Shown here: positions 12,130 through 24,117 of the stretch, piece by piece
Position numbering within the stretch: the stretch's first letter is position 1
Layout of the letters: the number at the start of each line of letters is the position of its first letter
Source: Macrostomum hystrix
Lineage: Eukaryota; Platyhelminthes; Macrostomidae
Reading direction: 5' to 3'
Assembly (NCBI GenBank): GCA_950097015.1
Contig: CATNEN010000038.1
Span: 4,199,001 to 4,263,000, forward strand
Length of the DNA stretch: 64,000 nucleotides
Position numbers and translations under genes: made by a program
Notes under the pieces: model-generated
What the model saw: only the letters and a program-made list of their open reading frames with translations
What the model was told of the DNA's origin: nothing
Database searches by the model: none

Positions 12130-12545
12130 ATGTATCGTCGATTTCTTGAATCGTCGATTTTCAAGGTCAACGATTTCTTGAATCGTCGATTTTCAAGGTC
12201 AACGATTTCTTGAATCGTCGATTTTCATGGTCAACGATTTCATGAATCGTCGATTTACAAGGTCAACTATTTCATGAATAGACGATTTACAAGGTCAACT
12301 ATTTCATGAATCGTCGATTTTCAAGGTCAACGATTTCTTGAATCGTCGATTTTCAAGGTCAACGATTTCTTGAATCGTCGATTTTCAAGGTCAACGATTT
12401 CTTGAATCGTCGATTTTCATGGTCAACCATTTCTTGAATCGACGATTTTCAAGGTCAACGATTTCTTGAATCGTCGATTTTCAAGGTCAACGATTTCTTG
12501 AGTCGTCGATTTTCAAGGTTAACTATTTCTTGAATCGTCGATTCT
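12130..12545. repeat. 32-bp minisatellite downstream of BRE1
   Basis: About 13 copies built on TTCTTGAATCGTCGATTTTC then AAGGTCAACGA. Each unit has internal dyads (AATCG/CGATT, TCAAG/CTTGA). It lies just beyond the poly(A) signal. Confidence 0.95.
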
Positions 12546-13200
12546 TTAGGACCGTCGCTGAAAAAAGGCAATAATGCCAGCTGGCGTACTGCAGATTGTT
12601 TATTTTGCGAATCGATCAAATTTTAATGAAGATGAATGTGCATCTGTTACTACTAAAATACGCGTCGAGTATCAGTAGTAAACCTAACAGCTTTTTATGC
12701 CTTGAAATCTTATAAGCCAGTTTTCTGCCCAGCACAGATGAAGGTGTTTCATTGCGTCTGCAAATGTTTTACATGTGTTTATTTTTGTTGCACCCCGCTG
12801 TGCGTTATTAACCGTACCCGTTTGTGTCTGTTAGCGCATTGTGCTCTGACAAATGCTCATTGAATCCCGTGTAAATTGAAAAAGCACAACAGGTCTCATT
12901 AATATGTTGCACCACTAAAATAATATAATAATTTTCACGGCCGTGTCTTTGCACAGAAAAAAATCTATTTCAATCGTTTCTCATATCTCTAATCTGTTTG
13001 TCACTGAAGTCTAGTATGAACATATATATTTTCCATAGACAGAATATAAATAAAAGTACATCTGGCGGCTCAAATGTCTGCTTGGCTTGTATTTTCTACA
13101 TGTCTCGCAGAGTTTGCTAGTTGAGCAAATTCAAATGTTTGCTATAATGGTCTTCCTTTGGCTGTGCTTTTACTTTGTCCAGTTTATTCTGCTGACAGCG
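12546..13200. other. Spacer, no gene seen
   Basis: Mixed-composition sequence without a recognisable coding region. Confidence 0.45.
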
Positions 13201-13202
13201 TT

Positions 13203-13425
13203 GGATGGTGACTGATTAGTTGGCAGACTAGGCGAGGGTGTCCTGTGGTTGAGCTGCGCCTAATATATATATATTTAGGCTTGGTCAGTGAAATTGGAGA
13301 TATTCGCGTCAGGATGTCCATGGGTGCCTATTTTCACCTGTTGTAGTCCTTGAAGGTCCAGAAAATCCGTCTAGATAAAGGTAGGTGACAACCGAAGACG
13401 GAGATGATGCAGGCACATCAACTAT
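13203..13425. repeat. Old copy of the dispersed repeat also found at 49.1-50.0 kb
   Basis: 13203-13252 matches the reverse complement of about 49463-49512 (shared GACTAGGCGAGGGTGTCCTG). 13345-13425 matches 49627-49710 directly (shared CGTCTAGATAAA and GAGATGATGC). The two blocks have different relative orientation in the two places. Confidence 0.7.
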
Positions 13426-13557
13426 TGTCTATGGCCATGGCAGAGTGCCTTGAAATCATCCGCTTGGTTGGCTTTTTGTCTATGGTCGAGTGCAGTTCTA
13501 TGGTCGCGTAGTATTTGACTAATTAGTCGTAAATTAGTAGGGCTACAAGATTTTATA

Positions 13558-13645
13558 GCTTCCAGCAGCTACACACAACTGTTCAACATTGGAAGATTTA
13601 TGACCCCCTCGTGATTAGCCGATTGCAGCGCTGAGCCAATCCCTT
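13558..13645. repeat. Dispersed repeat, inverted partner at 16716-16800
   Basis: About 85 bp here match the reverse complement of 16716-16800 at roughly 85% by eye. Shared blocks include TTCCAGCAGCTACAC and TCGTGATTAGC. The partner lies inside ceramidase intron 1. The family is unknown. Confidence 0.75.
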
Positions 13646-14034
13646 CCATTCATCCCTTATATTACCACAGCTTGATCGAGTATTGGACTAGCTTTTTACC
13701 ATAGAGATTAATTTACCATCGACATTCAAACCGGTTATTACCGGTGTTAACGCCATTAAAATGTGTATTCGCTTATTCGGTCTTCTAGCATAGCTAGAAG
13801 TTTCTGTCCAACACGGCAGATCTGACTCCCGCTAAAGATAATACTCGTGTTGCAAATAAACTTTAAGTGAGCAAATGCAAACAATCATTGTTTACATATA
13901 ATAATTTTCTTGCCTGCTTGCACAGCACATGCCACGCAGTTCGTGCCCGCCAGCACGTGGGCTTGTACTGCTGTTTCCAGTTTCATTCTCATCATCTCAT
14001 TCTGTCAACTCTGCCACTGTCTACTATTTTTTCC

Positions 14035-14900
14035 TTTATCCCATCTCATCTGTTTCTCCCCTCCCATCCCATCTGTTTCTCCCCTCCCATCTCATCTGTT
14101 TCTCCCCTCCCATCTCATCTGTTTCTCCCCTCCCATCCCATTTGTTTCTCCCCTCCTATCTCATCTGTTTCTCCCCTCCCATCCCATCTGTTTCTCCCCT
14201 CCCATCCCATCTGTTTCTCCCCTCCTATCTCATCTGTTTCTCCCCTCCCATCCCATCTGTTTCTCCCCTCCCATCCCATCTGTTTCTCCCCTCCCATCCC
14301 ATTTGTTTCTCCCCTCCCATCCCATCTGTTTCTCCCCTCCCATCCCATCTGTTTCTCCCCTCCCATCCCATCTGTTTCTCCCCTCCCATCCCATCTGTTT
14401 CTCCCCTACCATCCCATCTGTTTCTCCCCTCCCATCTCATCTGTTTCTCCCCTCCCATCCCATTTGTTTCTCCCCTCCCATCCCATCTGTTTCTCCCCTC
14501 CCATCCCATCTGTTTTTCCCCTCCCATCTCATCTGTTTCTCCCCTCCCATCTCATCTGTTTCTCCCCTCCCATCTCATCTATTTCTCCCCTCCCATCTCA
14601 TGTTTCTCCCCTCCCATCTCATCTGTTTCTCCCCTCCCATCTCATCTGTTTCTCCCCTCTCATCTCATCTATTTCTCCCCTCCCATCTCATGTTTCTCCC
14701 CTCCTATCTCATCTGTTTCTCCCATCTCATCTGTTTCTTCCCTCCCATCCCATCTGTTTCTCCCCTCCCATCTTTTTCTCCCCTTCCATCTTATCTATTT
14801 CTCCCCTCCCATCTCATCTGTTTCTCCTCTCCCATCCCATCTGTTTCTCCCCTTCCATCTGTTCCCTTCCCCCTTCCATATGTTTCTCCCCTCCCATCAA
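14035..14900. repeat. 23-bp pyrimidine-rich minisatellite upstream of ceramidase
   Basis: About 37 copies built on CATCCCATCTGTTTCTCCCC, with CATCTC and CATCCC alternating. All three plus-strand frames are open for more than 340 codons because of the repeat. It ends about 680 bases before the ceramidase ATG. Confidence 0.95.
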
Positions 14901-15581
14901 ATCCCTATAGAAGATATTGTTGTAAAGGAAATTTTCTTGTCAATTTACAATTTGCAAGAAATGTCTTGATACGAGCTATATATTTTCTACCCTGCGTGTT
15001 TATCGGTCAGCCCACAGCTGGTCAGTGAAATGGTAATTTTGGCTTGTGAGTTGTCTGCTCAGGATTCTATATTCAGAGCTGCATCCCTCTGTGCTCAATC
15101 AGTTGCTCATCTGTTTGTCCCGTCAGTGTATCATGGAGCACTGCATTATTACTTATCTATTCTAAATAATTTTCCCACACAAATGCTAATGTTATTCCAG
15201 AGCTAACTTCAACCTCCCACCAATGCCCCTCAGCCCGTTTGTCATTGGCTGGCCCCTCCCCCAATCCCGCGACCCAGCTCAAAATTTTCTCGACTAGAAT
15301 AGTTAACCACCCAGCAGACATAGTGCTGGCCATATGTATATATGGAAAAGCGAGAGAGCTTGAGACTGCCAGTGCGTTCTGCATTTATTCACGTGTTCGG
15401 TTGGTTATTGATTAAATAGTATCCGTCTGTAGTGTATGTGCGCGCGTGTGTGAATAATTCTGACAGCAACCTGTTCCTACAGCTGATTCCACAGCAGTCT
15501 TATCTGACCAGAACTGGATCCATTCGTTTTTAGGCCGCATAATATTGAAGCTTTTGTTGAACCTTCTCTAAAACTAACTCC
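14901..15581 (+). other. 5' flank of the ceramidase gene
   Basis: No gene is seen. A TG/CG run lies near 15430-15450. A TTTTTAG acceptor-like site ends near 15533, about 48 bases before the ATG. Promoter elements were not identified. Confidence 0.4.
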
Positions 15582-18500
15582 ATGCGGCCTGGGATCACAC
15601 TGTCAGCGGCAATGTCCACCTGTGCGTTCCTAGTTAGCTCCAGCTGCAGGTACCTGCAGGTGGCACTGGTGTGCGCTTCCATTCTGAAGGCATCGACTGC
15701 TGTCAGCGACCTTCAAGTTGGCGCTGGCATTGCCGACATAACGGGACCTGTGGCCGAGGCCAATACGGTAGGCTGCCTCATTTCCTCATTCTCCGCCTCA
15801 TTTCCTCACCCTCTCCCTCATTTCCTCATTCTCCGCCTCATTTCCTCACCCTCTCCCTCATTTCCTCATTCTCCGCCTCATTTCCTCATTCTCCGCCTCA
15901 TTTCCTCATTCTCCGCCTCATTTCCTCATTCTCCGCCTCATTTCCTCATTCTCCGCCTCATTTCCTCACCCTCTGCTTTATTTCTTCACCCTCTCCCTCA
16001 TTTCCTCATTCTGCGCCTCATTTCCTCGTTCTCCGCCTCATTTCCTCACCCTCTCCCTCATTTCCTCATTCTGCGCCTCATTTCCTCATTCTCCGCCTCA
16101 TTTCCTCACCCTCTCCCTCATTTCCTCATTCTCCGCATTATTTCCTCATTCTCCGCCTCATTTCCTCACCCTCTCCCTCATTTTCTCATTCTCCGCCTCA
16201 TTTCCTCATTCTCCGCCTCATTTCCTCATTCTCCGCCTCATTTCCTCATTCTTCGCCTCATTTCCTCATTCTCCGCCTCATTTCCTCACCCTCTGCTTTA
16301 TTTCCTCACCCTCTCCCTCATTTCCTCACCCTCTCCCCCCTTTCCTCATTCTCCGCCTCATTTTCTGACCCTCTGCTTCATTTCCTCACCCTCTCCCTCA
16401 TTTCCTCACCCTCTGCCCCATTTGTCCCATTCTCCCTGATTTCGGAAAAGCTCCTTATAAGTTTCCCAAATCACTATTTCTCTGAATGACTGAAAATTTG
16501 TTAAAGCAGTTGGTTGCAATGCACAATTTTGCGGCCCCACTGTCGTTGGGATCCCAGCAATCGATAACATAGATAAGTTCTTTCTCCCCACTGTACGTTG
16601 CATAATGTCCCGGGATAATTAGCTGCTCCATCATGCTTTCAATCGAAAGTATTTCGTGCCTAGCTTTAGCTTGCTCTGCCTGCCCCAGCTGCCTGCCCCT
16701 CAATTCACTCATTGACTCAGTGCTGCAGTCCGCTAATCACGAGGGGTCATAAATCTTATAGCGTTAAACAGTTGCGTGTAGCTGCTGGAAGTTAAATCCT
16801 TGCAGCCTAACCACTATCTAACAAATCACACACACTATCTAACAGGTCCCACATACTATCTAACAGGTCGCACATACTATCTAACAGGTCGCACATACTA
16901 TCTAACAGGTCCCACATACTATCTAACAGGTCCCACATACTATCTAACAGGTCCCACATACTATCTAACAAGTCACACACACTATCTAACAGGTCGCACA
17001 TACTATCTAACAGGTCGCACATACTATCTAACAGGTCCCACATACTATCTAACAGGTCCCACATACTATCTAACAGGTCCCACATACTATCTAACAGGTC
17101 CCACATACTATCTAACAGGTCGCACATACTATCTAACAGGTCGCACATACTATCTAACAGGTCCCACATACTATCTAACAGGTCCCACATACTATCTAAC
17201 AGGTCCCACATACTATCTAACAGGTCCCACATACTATCTAACAGGTCCCACATACTATCTAACAGGTCCCACATACTATCTAACAGGTCCCACATACTAT
17301 CTAACAGGTCCCACATACTATCTAACAGGTCACACATTCTATCTAACGGGTCGCACATACTATCTAACAGGTCACACATACTACCTAACAGGTCACACAC
17401 ACTATCTAACAGGTCACACATTCTATCTAACAGGTCGCACATACTACCTAACAGGTCACACATACTATACAACTATATAGCCAAGTTAATAACTACAGCC
17501 AAGTTAATATCGGACGGCGCAAAAACTGAGTGCCGGAAAAGTGCGCGAGTTCTCTCAAGTACCCGAAGACTACTCTGAGAGTGTGGAAAGATTGGGACCA
17601 TTTTTGTATCGATCTGTGGCTTGGGTACAGCTGCAGTCATTCTGAACTACGAACTTATTACTTAACGGTTTGACTTTGCGCAGCACTGATATAGCAATAG
17701 GCAACTGCAAGAAAGTACTGACGAAACAAAATAAGTGAAAAAAAGCTGTACGTAATAGCGATTGTAGCTGAGGCTGCGCCACTAGCATCTGGCCCAGCTG
17801 TGTTACGTATCATTTTTAGCACAATAGAGAAATCTAGCCGCAACTATTCAAAATGCCCTACTTACAGTAGCTAGTTGCAATCCTATTTGGCAATCTTATT
17901 TAATTACAATGCATGCAGATGGGCTATGCTCACGCACGGCTCTCCGGCTTGCACACGCGGCTATTCAGCCGGGCCTTCACCTTTCGCGATTACAAAGGCA
18001 ACTACGCGGCCTACGCTGTGCTGGACCTAGCCATGGTGTCACATTTGCTGGCCTTTACTGTGAGTAGTGCAATTTGCGCATTCTCTTTCGAAATTACGAA
18101 ATGACGACAAGAAACGAAAAATGTAACATCTAGAAAATTGGATTGATAGGCAGAAATTAGATAGATGCGAAAATTTCTCCTTGCCGCTTCAGGTGGGAAA
18201 GTGCATCTCGAAAGTCACTGACGGCAGGTACGCGGAGTCGAACGTGATGTTGTCTGCCACTCACACTCACGCTGGACCGGGTGGTTACAACCAGGATTTG
18301 TTTCTGGCGCTCAATAAGCCTGGTTTCGATCGAGAATATTTCAACTACATTGTGGACGGTGTCGTGCAGGTCATTTAGGGAATATGTCTAACATGTTCGA
18401 TTCTTTAACAATCTAACATGTTCTATTCTCTAACTGTCTAACATGTTCGATTCTCTAACTGTCTAACATGTTCTATTCTCTAACTGTCTAACATGTTCGA

Positions 18501-21500
18501 TTCTCTAACTGTCTAACATGTTCGATTCTCTAACTGTCTAACATGTTCTATTCTTTAACAATCTAACATGTTCTATTCTCTAACTGTCTAACATGTTCGA
18601 TTCTCTAACTGTCTAACATGTTCTATTCTCTAACTGTCTGACATGTTCGATTTTCTAACTGTCTACCATGTTCTATTCTCTAACTGTCTGACATGTTCGA
18701 TTCTCTAACTGTCTAACATGTTCGAGTTTTTTTATTTTAAAGACAAAGCCAAAACCTAAAACTGACTCAAACTAGAGCATACTGCAAGCGGACCGGTCCC
18801 TAACCCCGGCTCGAGTGCTGTCCAATAGCGGTGAGCTGTACAATGCCAGCGTGAATAGGCACCCGCATCAGTACCTGCTCAACCCTCCAGAGGAGAGGGC
18901 GCGGTAAGAACTTTAAAAATATTTTTTGGTTTTACAGTATGAGTAAAAAATTGCTAATATTTCTACTCTAAGTAGTGTAGTTCAGAAAATCTCGCAGTTA
19001 ATTAGTTATTATTTTAATTGATCCATAAGTTTTCGACTCCAAATAGAAACTAGCTTTAGTATTCTCTGAAGAAACAGAGATTGAACATTGCCCAGTAGCA
19101 TCACATGTACAGCCAGTGGGCTGGAATTCGAACTGCCGACCTCTGTGGTATTTAGATCATTGTAAATGATAATTATATTTTAAGAAAAGCCTTAGAAAAT
19201 GTAAGCATTCTGCAAACGAAAATATTTTCTCAGCTACCCGTCGAACGTGGACACCGAGATGTACCTGCTGAGATTCGACAACGCGCTGACGGGCGCTCCA
19301 ATAGGGAGCATCGCCTGGTTCCCGGTCCACGGCACCTCGCTGAAGGTTGCCAATCAGTACGTCAGCGGCGACAACAAAGGCGTGGCCAGCCAGCTGATGG
19401 AGAGGCACTTCAACAGCCGCGCTGACGGCGGCTCATTTGTTGCCGCATTCCCGCAGTCGCATTCCGGCGACGTGACGCCCAACACTCGCGGCGTGTTTCG
19501 ATTCACTCCTGGCGAGGGCGAGGGCGAGGATTGGAGCGATGGGGCTGCTGCGCCGTGCAACGGCTCCGCCTTGGTGAGCAGTCTGTGACCGGAATGCGGG
19601 ATTTGCACGGCCAATGACAGGAATATGAGATTTGCACGGTCCATGACAGGAATATGAGATTTGCACGGTCCATGACAGGAATATGAGATTTGCACGGTCC
19701 ATGACAGGAATATGAGATTTGCACGGTCCATGACAAGAATAAAAGAGATTTGCACGGTCCATGACAAGAATATGAGATTTGCACGGTCCATGACAAGAAT
19801 AAAAGAGATTTGCACGGTCCATGACAAGAATATGAGATTTGCACGGTCCATGACAAGAATAAAAGATTTGCACGGTCCATGACAAGAATAAAAGAGATTT
19901 GCACAGTCCATGACAAGAATATGAGATCTGTACGGTCCATGACAAGAATATGAGATTTGCACGGTCCATGACAAGAATATGAAATTTGCACTGTCTCTGA
20001 GCAGAACGGAAGATTTGCACTGTCTGTACGAGCGTATATGAACAGAGAGAATGTGAGAATGGGAGATATGAGAATGGTCTATGAACATAGTGGGAGATTG
20101 GCTGGTAGATTTACTCTGTCTATGGCCAGAGAAGATTTTGGCACGATTTCAAATAGTCTTTAGCTGGCTTCGCCTGAATAGCCACTAATAAAACGAATGT
20201 CTGACTGCTCAGTGCTCAAACTCCAAACATCCATCCGACCAGAACACATTCGAGTGCGAGTCGAGGGGCCCCGGCGCGGATCAGTACGAGAGCGTCAGGA
20301 TTATCGGACAGCTGCAGTTCGACAAGGCGCTGGTCAGTTTTATGCACTTTTTCATAGTTTCAGTGTCTGCCTGTTTAGCAGAAATTAATGCTTGTTAGAC
20401 TGCCTACTATAGTTTTTTAGCATCTGTTAGACTTCTGTAACACCTGTTAGACATCTGTAACACCTGTTAGACTTCTGTAACACCTGTTAGACTTTTGTAA
20501 CACCTGTTAGACTTCTGTAACACCTGATGGACTTCTGTAGCACCTGTTAGACTTCTAACCTTTGGCAATAGAACTGGATTTCGCTGACCTCCTCTTGTCT
20601 CGCAGCAACTGCATCAATCAGCCACCCGGGAGCTGGCCCAGCCGCTGACTGTCTCCGTCATCCACGACACTCGCGACATCTCCGAAGAAGCTTTCCCGGC
20701 TGCGCTGGCCACGGTGAAGACATTCAGCAGCAACGATAGCGGACTTTTGAAAGCCTGCAGGGCGGCAATCGGCTACGCCTTCTGCGCTGGCACCGCTGAT
20801 GGCAGAGCTTTGTTCAGCTACTTTACCAACGGCAGGCAGCGGCCCAGCGTCCTGGTCGACGCTGTCAGGGACCTCCTGGCCAAGGTGACACCCGAGGATT
20901 CCGCCTGTCACGGATCGAAACGAATTTGCCTGAATGTTGGCAAAGTGAGTTCTTTTACCTGCTCATGGAGGTTCTGCCCCTCTCTCCCACCTGCTCACAG
21001 AGGTTCTGCCCCTCTCTCTCCCACCTGCTCATAGAGGTTCTACCCCTCTCTCCAACCTGCTCCTGGTGGTTCTTCCCCTCTCTCCCATCCCTCATAGAGG
21101 TTCTTCCCCTCTCTCACGCACTGCTCACCCGATTGCAGATTTTCTGGTCAGGGATTCCGTTTATGTCCAGCCAAATTCCAACCCAGCTGCTCAGGCTGGG
21201 GTCTGTGTTTATACTAGCCCTGCCTACCGAGGTCACAACAATGGCCGGCCGCAGACTGATCGACAGTTTGAGTCATGTAAGACTAGCCTCGCAATACTAG
21301 CTACTGTTGGTACTAATAGTACTAATACGGGTCGGTAACAGAGCGGTTAACGCGTTTGCCTCTCGCACCAAGGTCCACATTCATTTGGGGCGCAGCCGCG
21401 GAGAGAAGGCTTCGGTGCTTGTCGTGCAATTTAATCCCTTGAGGGCCAACCTCCAAGGCACAGTGAGAATGTACACTGCCTGACGATGAGAAAGTCAGGG

Positions 21501-23224
21501 CAGATGTACACACCTGCATGAGCGTGTGCCTGAGTACAGTATCTGTGTGCGTGTCTGCTCAGGAGTCAGCGAAATGGGCAGAATTGCCTCCTTGCTAGCT
21601 TCGGGTCTAGTGTCACCAAATGATGTACCATTGCCCACAGCCCTCCTGCAATTGTTATTATTATCTGTACTAATACTGGCTACTGTTAGTACTATCATTA
21701 GGTGATACCATTGAGTTCCAGACAAAAGGCTTCCCCAAGGATGGCAAAGTACTCATCAACGGACTTTCAAATGGCTACTACTTCTATGTGACAACTGAAG
21801 AGGAGTACAACGTGAGTACAGTTCACCTGAGTAGCTTTCACTGACTCACTAAACCCGCCTGCAGCCATCTGGCCTTGAACCGTCATAACTGCAGGGCAGC
21901 TACTATGAGGCTGGCGCCACCCTGTTCGGGCCGCACACCCTGAATTTCTACGCCTGGCACGCGGGTCGTCTGCTCCGGGCGGTCTTATCCAGCCCTGGCA
22001 ACTCGGGCGAATACCCACACGACAATGACGCCTTCCGGCCTCGGGCAACGCCCGCAGATTTGGACCGAAGTCAGCAGCTGGACTCCGTGTCAGGCGGCGA
22101 CGGCGGCGGCGCAGCCGATTTCGCCGGCTTCGGTGTCGAATTCGGGCAGCCAATTGTTCAACCGCGGAATTCGTACCAGCAGGTGAGCAGTCTAGTTTGA
22201 GCATTTAAAATAAATGTATTCCTCTGATGACTTTCTGATGACGGCTGTTCAGTCCATGGACTGGGGAGGGACGCCATGCTGGTACCCATTTAACAGCTCG
22301 GTGAACTGAAACAATGCAGAGTTAAGTGTCTCGCTAACAGACAGTTTTTTTTCCAGTGGAGTCGGGAATCGAACCCCTGCCCTTTAAGTCGTTAGTCCGA
22401 CGCTCAATCTACAAAGGTACAACCTCCTAAAATAAAATAATCTGACTCGATACTACTTATGATGCAAAGTAGTATTTGTGTATGTTGTGCGTGTAATATT
22501 TTTATCACATTAAAGAAGCATACATCTCGTAAAACTATCAAAATCTGAATATTTGCAATTTTTATAACTCGAAACAAAAGTACTATGTTTAAGATGTGAT
22601 TTATGAGATAAAATAGATTTAATTGTTCTATAGCTTTTAGCCATTTATTAATTGTCGATTTGTAATATTTTTTTAACTCAACCTTTATCGCATTAACCTT
22701 GAATAACTGTTTTAAGGGTGACAGAGTAGACCTGAAGTTTATTGCTTGCCATCCGAGAAATTCGTTTGGAATTCGCGGCCATTCATTTGTGCTGATAGAA
22801 CGATACAACACCGAGCTGCATCGGTGGCACACCGCTGCCGACGATAACAGCTTGGAGACCAGGTGCGACAACTTGGATACTAATTTGGTATCACCATAGG
22901 CTGGCATCATCATGACCAATTAATTCCATAAACATTCGCTCCCACAGATTTCGCTGGCTCAGGGCAGACTTTTTCCAGAGCGTGGCCCTGATTCGCTGGG
23001 ACATACCGGCCAATCAGCGGCCGGGAGACTATCGGGTCAGCTACCGGGGTCACTGTCGCACATTTGCATTCCTGACAGATGGGACTCTGGACTTTGACAG
23101 ACTGCTGATCAGTCGGCATTTGAAGTTAACTCCAGTCGAGGGAGTGTCCAGACGATTTCGAGTGGTTGCTAACAAAGAAAACAGCCAAATTATAATTGGA
23201 GGCAAGCTTCTTCTAAGTTTTTGA
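15582..23224 (+). CDS. Neutral ceramidase (ASAH2 family), 12 exons, 791 aa
   Basis: Exons: 15582-15767, 17919-18059, 18193-18369, 18776-18903, 19234-19573, 20213-20332, 20606-20944, 21139-21276, 21716-21811, 21895-22182, 22717-22862, 22948-23224; total 2376 nt, phases consistent. The family is a zinc amidase that hydrolyses ceramide to sphingosine and fatty acid at the cell surface or secreted. Visible: hydrophobic N-terminal stretch (about 28-41, signal peptide or anchor), zinc ligands His133/His135 region in THTHAGPGG, His243 in WFPVHGTS, Glu508 in PTEVTTMAGRR, a Tyr-rich TTEEEYN block near 554, then GPHTLNFY, a Gly-rich loop, and the C-terminal Ig-like region. Odd: the amidase hexapeptide GDVSPN reads GDVTPN (289-294), so the nucleophile position is Thr292. 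The exon 9 acceptor (21714-21715) is weak and chosen by phase and homology. Human ASAH2 is about 780 aa. Confidence 0.93.
15775..16430. repeat. 20-bp pyrimidine-rich minisatellite in ceramidase intron 1
   Basis: About 33 copies of TTTCCTCATTCTCCGCCTCA and its TCACCCTCTCCCTCA variant. The two types alternate in places as a 40-bp higher-order unit. The array starts within about ten bases of the donor at 15768. Confidence 0.97.
16716..16800. repeat. Dispersed repeat, inverted partner of 13558-13645
   Basis: See the partner entry. It lies between the two minisatellites of ceramidase intron 1 and is bordered on the right by the second array. Confidence 0.75.
16807..17475. repeat. 21-bp minisatellite in ceramidase intron 1
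   Basis: About 32 copies built on ACTATCTAACAGGTCCCACA, with GTCGCAC and GTCACAC variants. Each unit carries CTAAC (branch-point-like) and AACAG/G (acceptor-like). The period of 21 keeps frames open on both strands. Confidence 0.97.
18375..18730. repeat. 25-bp minisatellite in ceramidase intron 3
   Basis: About 14 copies built on CTAACATGTTCGATTCTCTA. It begins within 25 bases of the donor at 18370 and ends shortly before exon 4. Confidence 0.95.
19085..19155 (-). repeat. tRNA-like SINE fragment in ceramidase intron 4
   Basis: Read on the minus strand there is a B-box-like CGGCAGTTCGAATTCC followed by CCCACTGGCTGTAC. The latter matches a block in BRE1 intron 6. There is no complete tRNA. 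Confidence 0.45.
19595..20000. repeat. ~29-32-bp minisatellite in ceramidase intron 5
   Basis: About 13 copies built on GCACGGTCCATGACAAGAAT then ATGAGATTT or AAAAGAGATTT. It starts about 20 bases after the donor at 19574. Three overlapping antisense frames come from it. Confidence 0.94.
20405..20560. repeat. 20-bp minisatellite in ceramidase intron 6
   Basis: About eight copies of CACCTGTTAGACTTCTGTAA, ending about 45 bases before exon 7. Confidence 0.93.
20960..21125. repeat. ~33-bp pyrimidine-rich minisatellite in ceramidase intron 7
   Basis: About five copies containing TTCTGCCCCTCTCTCCCACC then TGCTCATAGAGG. They fill almost the whole 194-bp intron. Confidence 0.88.
21371..21475 (+). 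repeat. SINE family B copy 1 (ceramidase intron 8)
   Basis: About 80% similar by eye to the reverse complement of 46604-46706; shared blocks are GGGGCGCAG, GTCGTGCAAT, AGGGCCAACCTC and AAGGCACAGTGAG. Just upstream, near 21338-21365, lies a tRNA box A-like AGAGCGGTTAACGCG, so a tRNA-derived SINE is likely. Confidence 0.7.
22285..22424 (-). repeat. tRNA-derived SINE family A copy 1 (ceramidase intron 10)
   Basis: The minus strand reads as a tRNA-like head: A-box-like GTAGATTGAGCG, then B box GGGTTCGATTCCCG. The body ends in a block shared with 58495-58635, ATGCAGAGTTAAGTGTCT and ATTTAACAGCT on the plus strand. The layout resembles tRNA-derived SINEs with a conserved tail that I recall from many invertebrates. 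It is not a working tRNA gene, because the anticodon stem does not pair well. Confidence 0.8.
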
Positions 23225-24117
23225 ACTTTGTGCTACAGGCGGCTGCTTCTGCTTCTGACTTTGATGCCATTGCTGACTTAAAGAGGGTCAGGGTCTGGAT
23301 CAGCTTAGGACTGAGTTGGGTGCTTAAGTCTCAATTGGCTGAGGAGTGAGGTGGATGCATGCATGGGTTTTAATTGGCTGAGCAGTGAGGTGGGTGAAGA
23401 GGTCTGAATTGGCTGAGGAGTGAGGCGTGTGCAGAGATCTGGATTGGCTGAGCAGTGAGGTGGATGCCTAAAACCAATTAAATCGTGTTATCATATTTTA
23501 GCAGGATTAGGGCAGCAAGAATCTCCGGTGTCTTTAGCCTCATCATTGTCAGCTTCTGCAACTACACGTGTCAGCTCCGATTTGTGCCACAGGCGGCTGC
23601 TTCTGCTGCTGACTTTGATGCCACTGCTGACCATCTTCTTACTGGACTTGAGTCTATGAATGCTATACTCAAGTGGACTAGTCTCTTCTAGTGAAGAAGT
23701 TTCTGTTGAACTCTTACCCAGTTATCTGTTGCCTTATCTGTGGTCCATCCTTTGTTCAGGCACCGACTCGTGAATTAAGCTTATGTCTGCTGTTTTTGTC
23801 TTGTCAAATCTCTGCTTGGTATCATGCCTCTAAATATGTCCCACCCGTCCCTTCACTGTCTCTGCTTCTAACTCTCCCCTTGTTCTCTTGTTCTCTCATT
23901 GCATTGCCCATCCAATATACGCGGCTGTTTTCAGTGCAGCAACTTGTAAAATTAATAATTAATTATTTCTAGATTTTTCATATAAAAAATAGCACAAAAA
24001 TCACATATTTATTTTATTAGTTTTTTTCAATATTATAATGACTTTTTGGAACCATCCGACGTCATTTTTACCACGGCAAGATACGGACGACTTTGCTTCT
24101 AATTTCCATTATAAGAG
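23225..24117. other. 3' flank of ceramidase with a 51-bp direct duplication
   Basis: 23227-23277 and 23581-23631 are direct copies with three mismatches. Between them (23325-23465) lie about four loose copies of an ATTGGCTGAG(C/G)AGTGAGGTG motif. A possible ATTAAA signal for ceramidase is at 23477-23482. No further coding exon was recognised. Confidence 0.6.

Noticed and set aside
13867-15028. Three overlapping plus-strand frames of about 350-370 codons
   Set aside because: Pyrimidine-rich 23-bp repeat translated in three frames; no domain and no unique sequence of note.
21645-21710. Earlier acceptors for ceramidase exon 9
   Set aside because: The AG at 21700-21701 gives the wrong phase and the earlier ones run into TAG; only the AG at 21714-21715 fits the frame and the family alignment.
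22340-22424. Functional tRNA gene on the minus strand
   Set aside because: A and B boxes are present but the cloverleaf is poor, and a second SINE-like copy exists at 58495-58635.
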